From an uncultured Lachnospiraceae bacterium (GTDB lineage Bacteria; Bacillota; Clostridia; Lachnospirales; Lachnospiraceae): a DNA stretch of 28,376 bases. Position numbers and translations under genes: made by a program. Below the pieces are notes generated by a model. The model was not told the DNA's origin. It saw nothing but the letters and a program-made list of their open reading frames with translations, and did not search any database. Positions 22,156 through 28,376 of this stretch are shown here, piece by piece. Positions within the stretch are counted from its first letter, which is position 1. Each line of letters begins with the position of its first letter. The stretch lies in NCBI GenBank assembly GCA_910588215.1, contig CAJUQJ010000048.1:1-28376 (forward strand), written 5' to 3'.

Positions 22156-24209
22156 CTTACTATCCTCTTGAATTTCTTTTCTAATTCATATTTGCTCATG
22201 GAGATGATGGTCGGCCTGCCGTGGGGACAGTTATAGGGATTGTCCAGTGTCAGCAGTTCGTCGATCAGCTGCTCTGCCTCCTGCCTGTTCAGCCGCATAT
22301 TGCCCTTGACTGCCGCTTTACAGGCCATGGCTGCGATACGGATCCGGATACTCTCCGGTGTACCGGTCACGGCTTCCTCCGCCAGCTCGTCCAGTATTTC
22401 CAGAAAAAAGGTCTTTGCGTCGTATCCGTACAGATCCATGGGCACCCCTCGGAGGGCGTACTCGCTGCCGCCAAACTCCTCGATCGTAAATCCAAGAGCC
22501 TCAAAATCTCCGGCATGTTTAAGATAGCATTCCCGTTCTTTGCCAGTCATCGTCACCACTATAGGCGGGTTCATTGTCTGGGAGACGATCGCATGTCTCC
22601 GAAAATGTTTCAGCAACCGCTCATATTTGATCTTCTCGTGGGCGGCGTGCTGGTCGATGATCAGGAGCTTATCTTCATAAGAGATCAGCCAGTAGGTATC
22701 AAAGATCTGACCTATCAGTTCAAACCGTTGTCTGGCCGACTCAGACAATATCTTATCTGCGAACAATTCCATCTGGACAGGCTGCGATGATTGTTCTGTG
22801 CCTGTAGGCGCCGCAGGTTCCACGGAAGCTGCCTTAGACGTTGTAGCCATAGGGGCATCCTTCGCCTCTGACTGCTGTTTTACGAAAGTGTCACCAGCGT
22901 GATATCCGCCGGGCGAATGTACAGCACTCTGTGAGGACCCTTCCTGTCCTTTGAGTATATCTTCGTATGAGCCTGTGTGATCTGAATATGCGGGTGTACT
23001 CGTATTCAGATGCGTAAGGGAAGGCGATGCATTTAGGCTGTCGCCACGATTTTCCTGATAGATGCGGTTGATGGCATCGGATGTGATGTTCCGGGGCATC
23101 CCGGCGATCCGTTTCTTCTCGAAAGGCTCGGGAATGGATGGGGTCGTCAATGCTTTCGTCTGTTCCTTCTTGTCTGTCAGACTGACTTCCGGGATCATCT
23201 CCTGTCGATGGAGGGCATCATGTATAGCCTGCCTTACCGCTTCATAGAAGGTCGGCCCGTCTGCGATCCGCACTTCCATCTTCGTGGGATGTACATTGAC
23301 GTCGATTCGCTTTGTATCAATCTGGAAATGCAATACGCAAAACGGGAATTTATGCTGCATCAGATATTCCCGGTAACCCTCCTCGATGGCCTTACTAATC
23401 AGAGTACTCTTGATATATCTGCCGTTGATATAGAAGAGCTCATAGCCGCGAGTGGCGCGGTTGATGACCGGCTTTCCCAGGAAGCCGCTGACCGCCAGTC
23501 CCTCCCCCTGCCAGTGAAAAGGAATCAACTCAGCCGCCATATCCTTACCATAGATACGATAGATGATCTCCCGCAGTTCGTTGTTGCCCGTAGTATAGAA
23601 TTTGGTCTGACCGTTAAGAATGAATTTGAAGGAAATCTGTGGATTGGACAACGCAAGGTGTTCCATCAGATCCGTCACGTAAGCGCCTTCCGTCTGCGGC
23701 TGTTTTAAGAATTTCTTTCGGGGCGGGGTATTGAAAAAGAGATTTCGCACCAGGATCGTAGTGCCATCTGGAGCGCCGATCTCCTCCAGTGCTTTCTCCA
23801 CCCCGCCTTCGATCACATAACGGATTCCTATCAGATCCGCCGGTACTTTGGTGATCAGTTCCACCATGGAAACTGCAGCGATACTGGCAAGAGCCTCGCC
23901 GCGAAAACCAAGACTGACCAGGCCGGTCAAATCATCTGCCGATGTAATCTTACTAGTGGCGTGGCGCAGGAAGGCATTTCGCACTTGAGATTTCTCGATC
24001 CCTCCGCCGTTGTCAGTAACACGGATCAGCGAGATCCCGCCCTCTTTGATCTCCACCGTAATGGCATTTGCGCCGGCATCGATGGCGTTCTCAACCAGTT
24101 CCTTCACTACGCTCGCCGGCCGTTCTACTACCTCGCCGGCCGCAATCTTGTCTATCGTCTGATGATCCAGGATATTTATCGCAGTCATATATTTCCCCGA
24201 TTCTTTCAT
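22152..24209 (-). CDS. mutL: DNA mismatch repair endonuclease MutL
   Basis: Links mismatch recognition by MutS to strand incision. The 685-residue protein has a GHKL ATPase domain (about 8-330) with KELVENAIDAG and catalytic Glu40, TDNGGGI, RHATSKI and GFRGEALASI. A Ser/Pro/Thr-rich linker follows (about 340-480), then the C-terminal domain with the endonuclease motif DQHAAHEKIKYE (519-530), ACKAAVKGN and CPHGRPT (661-667). This is the nicking type found in bacteria without MutH. A clamp-like QMELF (479-483) ends the linker. The start is either ATG 24209 (GAAGG six bases upstream) or ATG 24188, which fits the family N-terminus equally well. It lies 31 bases after mutS and overlaps miaA. Confidence 0.96.
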   Translation of the reverse strand: MKESGKYMTAINILDHQTIDKIAAGEVVERPASVVKELVENAIDAGANAITVEIKEGGISLIRVTDNGGGIEKSQVRNAFLRHATSKITSADDLTGLVSLGFRGEALASIAAVSMVELITKVPADLIGIRYVIEGGVEKALEEIGAPDGTTILVRNLFFNTPPRKKFLKQPQTEGAYVTDLMEHLALSNPQISFKFILNGQTKFYTTGNNELREIIYRIYGKDMAAELIPFHWQGEGLAVSGFLGKPVINRATRGYELFYINGRYIKSTLISKAIEEGYREYLMQHKFPFCVLHFQIDTKRIDVNVHPTKMEVRIADGPTFYEAVRQAIHDALHRQEMIPEVSLTDKKEQTKALTTPSIPEPFEKKRIAGMPRNITSDAINRIYQENRGDSLNASPSLTHLNTSTPAYSDHTGSYEDILKGQEGSSQSAVHSPGGYHAGDTFVKQQSEAKDAPMATTSKAASVEPAAPTGTEQSSQPVQMELFADKILSESARQRFELIGQIFDTYWLISYEDKLLIIDQHAAHEKIKYERLLKHFRRHAIVSQTMNPPIVVTMTGKERECYLKHAGDFEALGFTIEEFGGSEYALRGVPMDLYGYDAKTFFLEILDELAEEAVTGTPESIRIRIAAMACKAAVKGNMRLNRQEAEQLIDELLTLDNPYNCPHGRPTIISMSKYELEKKFKRIVS

Positions 24210-24240
24210 ATGCAACCTTCAAAATACTTCCATCTGTTTT

Positions 24241-26886
24241 CTACCATCTGTTTTTCAGTTTCGTCTGCAGCCGGTGCAGCACATTCAGCGCATCGATAGG
24301 TGTCAGATTTCCGACATCGATTTCCTGCAGTTCTTTGATAATATCCTCGTCACGAACGGTATCGAAGAGTGACATCTGCTCCAGATCCACTTCGTCGTAT
24401 TTTACCGGTTTGCGCTTTTCGTTCTTGATATTGATCTCAATCTTCTGTACCTTTTCCGTGATGTCGTTGTCGCTTAACTGCTGCACGATCTCCTTGGCGC
24501 GGTCGATGACCATATCGGGCACGCCTGCCAGCTTCGCCACCTGAATGCCATAACTCTTATCCGCGCCGCCATTGATGATCTTGCGCAGGAAAACAATGTC
24601 ATCGCCCTTTTCCTTCACGGCAATACAGTAATTATTTACATTATCCATCTTGCCTTCCAGTTCCGTCAGTTCATGGTAATGGGTGGCAAACAGCGTCTTG
24701 GCGCCCAGGATCTTGCGGTTGCTGATATGTTCGATCACCGCCCAGGCAATGCTCAAGCCGTCGAAAGTAGAGGTGCCGCGCCCAATCTCATCCAGTACCA
24801 GCAGGCTGTTTGCGGTGGCATTGCGCAGAATATTGGCTACCTCGTTCATCTCCACCATAAAGGTGGACTGGCCGCTGGACAGATCATCGGATGCCCCCAC
24901 TCTGGTAAAAATGCGGTCCACGATGCCGATATTCGCTTTTTTGGCCGGTACAAAGGAGCCGATCTGGGCCATCAACACGATCAACGCCGTCTGCCTCATA
25001 TAGGTGGATTTACCGGCCATATTAGGACCGGTGATCACCGCAATGCAATGCTTCTGATTATCCAGAAAGGTATCGTTTGCGATAAACATATCGTTACCTG
25101 TCATCAGCTCCACTACCGGGTGCCTGCCGTCCTTGATATCGATGACGCCTTTTTCGTTGAGGGATGGGCGCACATATTGATTACGCTCCGCCACATAAGA
25201 TAAAGCCGCCAGAACATCCAACTTGGCAATGGCCCTGGCAGTCCGCTGGATACGTTCCACCTCCGCGGCGATGGCATCTCTGATCTGGCAGAAAAGATCG
25301 TATTCAAGCGAAGACAGTTTGTCCTCTGCATTCAGGATCGTATCTTCCAGCTCCTTCAGGCGGGGCGTGGTGTAGCGCTCCGCATTGGCCAGTGTCTGTT
25401 TGCGCACATAATCTTCCGGCACCAGATCCTTGTAGGAATTGGTGACCTCGAAATAGTAGCCGAACACTTTGTTGTACTTGATACGCAGATTCTTGATCCC
25501 GGTCCGTTCTCGGTCCTCCTCTTCCAGCGCGGCAAGCCAGTTCTTGCCGTCCCGCTTGGCGTTTCTTAAGGCATCAATGCTCTCACTGAATCCTTCTTTG
25601 ATCATACCGCCGTCCCGGATAGATATGGGCGGTTCCTCCAGGATCGCATCGTTGATCAAGTTGTAGATATCTTCCAGCGTATCCGTATTGTTCCGTATCT
25701 TCGCCAAAAGTCCGGTGTCCAGCTCGCTTAACAATGTTTTGATGGAAGGCAGCATGGCAAGAGAATTGCGGAAGGCGATCAGATCCCTGGGATTGGCCGT
25801 TTTGTAACTGATCTTACCCATCAGACGCTCCAGGTCGTAGATCGCATTCAAATACTCACGCAGCTCGTCCCGGTCAACACTTCGTTTACAGAGCATCTCC
25901 ACCGCATCCAGACGCAGGTTCATTTGTTCTTTGACGATCAGCGGCTGTTCGATATATTTGCGCAGCAGGCGCCCGCCCATGGCAGTCTTCGTGCGGTCCA
26001 GCACACCCAGCAGAGAACCCTTCTTCTGCTTCTCGCGAAGCGTCTCCGTCAACTCCAGATTCCGCCTGGTAGCACTGTCAAGCAGCATATACTTACTGAT
26101 CAGATAAGGATACAGATGGGTAAAATGCGCCAATGAAGTTTTCTGCGTCTCATACAGATAGGCAAGCAACGCCCCTGCGGCGATCATACCGGAAGGGAAA
26201 TCTTCTATGCCCAGCCCGGACAGCGAATTGACTTTGAAATGCTTCATCAGGTTCTTACGGCAGCTTTCTTCGTCAAAATAGTGCGAGGCAAGCGAATAAA
26301 CAGTGATTCCCAAGCGGTTTTTCAGATCTTCGATATCGTAACCACTGACCAGGAACTGTTCGTTGCAGATGATCTCCGAGGGGCTATATTTCTGAATTTC
26401 ATCCTGCAATTTGCGGATATCGTCCACCTCCGTCAGATAATAATCTCCGGTCGTGACGTCCGCCATGGAAATCCCTGTCTTGCCCAGGGAATATACAATA
26501 CAGAAAATATAATTATTCTTGCTCTCGTCCAGCGCCTGCAAGTTTAGATTGGTGCCTGGCGTGACGATACGGATCACTTCCCGCTTAACGATTCCTTTGG
26601 CTTGTTTCGGATCCTCCACCTGTTCGCAGATAGCTACCTTATAGCCTTTGGACACCAGTTTATTCAAATAGCTTTCCACTGCGTGATAAGGTACACCGCA
26701 CATGGGTGCCCGTTCCTCCTGGCCGCAGTTCTTACCTGTCAATGTGATCTCCAACTCTTTTGATGCGGTCAGCGCATCCTCATAGAACATCTCATAGAAA
26801 TCACCCAGGCGATAGAGCAGGATACAATCCTGATAATCCTTCTTAGTTTCCAGATATTGCTGCATCATTGGTGTTAGTTCTGCCAT
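24241..26886 (-). CDS. mutS: DNA mismatch repair protein MutS
   Basis: Recognises mismatches and small loops as a dimer and signals to MutL. The 881-residue protein has the N-terminal mismatch-reading motif GDFYEMFYEDA (about 28-38), a connector and lever region, and an ABC-type ATPase with Walker A GPNMAGKST at 620-628, FMVEMNEVANILRNAT, and Walker B LLVLDEIGRGTS with Asp699 and Glu700. QMSLF at 837-841 is a good sliding-clamp-binding motif, as known for other MutS proteins. ATG 26886 starts MAELTPMMQQYLETK, the standard family start. A promoter candidate lies upstream, so mutS-mutL-miaA is probably an operon. Confidence 0.98.
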   Translation of the reverse strand: MAELTPMMQQYLETKKDYQDCILLYRLGDFYEMFYEDALTASKELEITLTGKNCGQEERAPMCGVPYHAVESYLNKLVSKGYKVAICEQVEDPKQAKGIVKREVIRIVTPGTNLNLQALDESKNNYIFCIVYSLGKTGISMADVTTGDYYLTEVDDIRKLQDEIQKYSPSEIICNEQFLVSGYDIEDLKNRLGITVYSLASHYFDEESCRKNLMKHFKVNSLSGLGIEDFPSGMIAAGALLAYLYETQKTSLAHFTHLYPYLISKYMLLDSATRRNLELTETLREKQKKGSLLGVLDRTKTAMGGRLLRKYIEQPLIVKEQMNLRLDAVEMLCKRSVDRDELREYLNAIYDLERLMGKISYKTANPRDLIAFRNSLAMLPSIKTLLSELDTGLLAKIRNNTDTLEDIYNLINDAILEEPPISIRDGGMIKEGFSESIDALRNAKRDGKNWLAALEEEDRERTGIKNLRIKYNKVFGYYFEVTNSYKDLVPEDYVRKQTLANAERYTTPRLKELEDTILNAEDKLSSLEYDLFCQIRDAIAAEVERIQRTARAIAKLDVLAALSYVAERNQYVRPSLNEKGVIDIKDGRHPVVELMTGNDMFIANDTFLDNQKHCIAVITGPNMAGKSTYMRQTALIVLMAQIGSFVPAKKANIGIVDRIFTRVGASDDLSSGQSTFMVEMNEVANILRNATANSLLVLDEIGRGTSTFDGLSIAWAVIEHISNRKILGAKTLFATHYHELTELEGKMDNVNNYCIAVKEKGDDIVFLRKIINGGADKSYGIQVAKLAGVPDMVIDRAKEIVQQLSDNDITEKVQKIEINIKNEKRKPVKYDEVDLEQMSLFDTVRDEDIIKELQEIDVGNLTPIDALNVLHRLQTKLKNRW

Positions 26887-26991
26887 ATGTTTATAACCGT
26901 CTTTCTATAAAAATAATTTGATAGCACTCAGATAATCTGTTTCCAGCAAGCAGTGATCCATACCGAAGGCATCGGGATTATTTTGTCATAT

Positions 26992-27019
26992 AGTATATAT
27001 CAGGCAGACTTGCTGTAAG
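26992..27019 (-). promoter_or_regulatory. Promoter candidate upstream of mutS
   Basis: On the minus strand CTTACA (27014-27019), 16 bases, then TATACT (26992-26997) within the gap between miaB and mutS. The leader would be about 100 bases. No clear terminator follows miaB, so readthrough from miaB is also possible. Confidence 0.42.
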
Positions 27020-27033
27020 TATGAGGGGACTCG

Positions 27034-28376
27034 TTACATAACGATATGTCCCGTATAATAGAACCCGTGGCAGTCATCCAGGGAAACCTGTACGAGTTGG
27101 CCGATCAGGCTTTCGGATGCCGGGAAATGTACAAGCATATTGTTGGACAGGCGGCCTGTCATCAGGGAGGCATCCTGTTCATTTACTTCCTCCACCAGCG
27201 CTTCCATTACCTTGCCCTGCAAAAGAGCAGCCCGCTCCTTTGCCGTATCCTGTACAACTTTGAGAAGTTTGTCAAATCCTTCACGGACCACCTCTTCCGG
27301 TACCTGGTCTTCCATGGCTGCCGCCGGGGTTCCCGTTCGCTTTGAATAGATAAAAGTAAAGGCATTGTCATACTGCACTTTACGTACTACGTCTATGGTC
27401 TCTTCCACATCTTCGATCGTCTCTCCCGGAAATCCGACAATGATATCCGTAGTTAAGGCGATATCCGGCATGGCAGCCCGAATCTTATCCACCAGAGCCA
27501 GATACTGAGCTTTCGTATAGCGTCTGTTCATGGCCTGCAAGATTCTGTCGGAACCGGCCTGTACGGGCAGATGTAGATGACGACAGATCTTCTTCGACTG
27601 CTTCATTACATCGATCAATTCGTCGGACAGATCTTTCGGGTGGGACGTCATGAAGCGAATCCGCCGCAGGCCCTCTATCTGCTCGATCTCCTGCAAAAGC
27701 TGTGCAAAGGTAATGGGATCCTCCAGATTCTTACCGTAAGAATTAACGTTCTGCCCAAGCAACATCACTTCCACTACGCCATCCGCCACCAGATGCTCAA
27801 TTTCCTGTATGATTTCTTTCGGATCACGGCTCCGTTCCCGCCCCCGCACATATGGCACGATACAGTAGCTGCAGAAATTATTGCATCCGAACATAATATT
27901 GATTCCGGATTTGTAAGAATATTTGCGGTTTACTGGCAGCTCTTCCACGATCTGATCGGTCTCCTGCCAGATATCGACAATCATTTCATGATTCTCGAAC
28001 ATGGTCACCAGAAGCTGCGCGAACTTAAAAATATTGTGGGTACCGAAGATCAGATCCACGAAGCGGTAGCTCTTTGTGATCTTCTCGATCACCGATTGTT
28101 CCTGCATCATACAGCCGCAGAGAGCAACTTTAAGATGGGGCTTATTTCGTTTCATGCTGTTTAGAAATCCCAGTCTGCCGTAAACTCGCTGGTTGGCATT
28201 GTCACGCACCGTACAAGTATTGTAGATAACAAAGTCTGCTTCCTTTTCCTCCAGTGTCGCCGCATAACCGATACGCGTGAGAATGCCCAGCAGCTTCTCG
28301 GAATCCCTGGCATTCATCTGACAGCCGAAGGACTTCAAGTAACACGTCAGCGGGCGCCCCAATTCTTCGGACTTCT
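27034..28376 (-). CDS. miaB: tRNA-2-methylthio-N6-dimethylallyladenosine synthase MiaB (5' end outside window)
   Basis: Radical-SAM methylthiotransferase that adds a methylthio group to i6A37 of tRNA, the step after MiaA. The visible part has the N-terminal cluster cysteines in SFGCQMNARDSE, YNTCTVRDNA and LCGCMMQE, the radical-SAM motif FGCNNFCSYCIVPYVRGRER (CxxxCxxC), and a C-terminal TRAM domain of about 65 residues. A TTG at 28362 could serve as a start, but the frame stays open to the edge (residues KSEE precede LGRPLT), and clostridial MiaB proteins carry extra N-terminal residues before this point, so I treat the gene as cut by the window edge. The stop lies 147 bases before mutS. Confidence 0.96.
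   Translation of the reverse strand, partial: KSEELGRPLTCYLKSFGCQMNARDSEKLLGILTRIGYAATLEEKEADFVIYNTCTVRDNANQRVYGRLGFLNSMKRNKPHLKVALCGCMMQEQSVIEKITKSYRFVDLIFGTHNIFKFAQLLVTMFENHEMIVDIWQETDQIVEELPVNRKYSYKSGINIMFGCNNFCSYCIVPYVRGRERSRDPKEIIQEIEHLVADGVVEVMLLGQNVNSYGKNLEDPITFAQLLQEIEQIEGLRRIRFMTSHPKDLSDELIDVMKQSKKICRHLHLPVQAGSDRILQAMNRRYTKAQYLALVDKIRAAMPDIALTTDIIVGFPGETIEDVEETIDVVRKVQYDNAFTFIYSKRTGTPAAAMEDQVPEEVVREGFDKLLKVVQDTAKERAALLQGKVMEALVEEVNEQDASLMTGRLSNNMLVHFPASESLIGQLVQVSLDDCHGFYYTGHIVM

Noticed and set aside
22221..22790. Plus-strand open frame of 189 codons over the C-terminal part of mutL
   Set aside because: Shadow of mutL, rich in Cys/His/Leu as expected from reverse reading, with no recognisable domain.
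26944..27015. CAGCAAG / CTTGCTG inverted repeat in the miaB-mutS gap
   Set aside because: Only 7 bp with a 58-base gap; within chance expectation for a region of this size.
1..28376. tRNA or rRNA genes, CRISPR arrays, insertion sequences, phage genes
   Set aside because: None seen on either strand by reading the sequence; gaps between genes are all under 300 bases and hold only the regulatory features listed.

Overview
The window looks like chromosomal core DNA from a Gram-positive anaerobe of the Clostridia, most likely a Lachnospiraceae relative. The protein sequences have that character, GC content is moderate, ribosome binding sites are strong (AGGAGG type), TTG and GTG starts are frequent, and the gene order mutS-mutL-miaA / radC-mreBCD-PBP2-minCDE-rodA / yggS-sepF / lspA-rluD is typical of that group. 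The family assignment is inference; no rRNA, tRNA, mobile element or CRISPR array was seen. Every gene I accept lies on the minus strand, so transcription runs from high to low coordinates.

In transcription order: miaB (cut by the right edge); mutS, mutL, miaA (mismatch repair plus tRNA modification); a PLP enzyme of the methionine gamma-lyase / 'aluminium resistance' family; a small DUF4321-like membrane protein, radC, mreB, mreC, mreD, a large PBP2, minC; then minD, minE, rodA, mgsA and a lipoprotein DD-carboxypeptidase. Together, mre, PBP2, RodA and Min supply wall elongation and division-site placement. Next come a single-gene unit for a 139-residue P-loop protein, then an HlyD-like adaptor, yggS and sepF (division), then aroB, lspA and rluD, and finally an unassigned 173-residue protein and a CstA-type transporter.

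Transcription punctuation visible in the sequence: clear intrinsic terminators after sepF, after the P-loop gene and after rluD; promoter candidates before the DUF4321 gene, the P-loop gene, the 173-residue gene, mutS and (weaker) minD. Several genes overlap by four bases (mreB/mreC, aroB/lspA, mutL/miaA), suggesting translational coupling.

No wholly new multi-gene system stands out. The points most worth a second look are: a methylglyoxal synthase whose catalytic Asp is Ala; an MreB with altered nucleotide-binding loops; a PBP2 with an insertion of roughly 245 residues; a tandem set of alternating inverted repeats between minC and minD; a perfect palindrome inside the promoter spacer of the unassigned 173-residue gene, followed by a leader hairpin; an orphan HlyD-like protein coupled to yggS-sepF; and a small P-loop protein with its own promoter and terminator.
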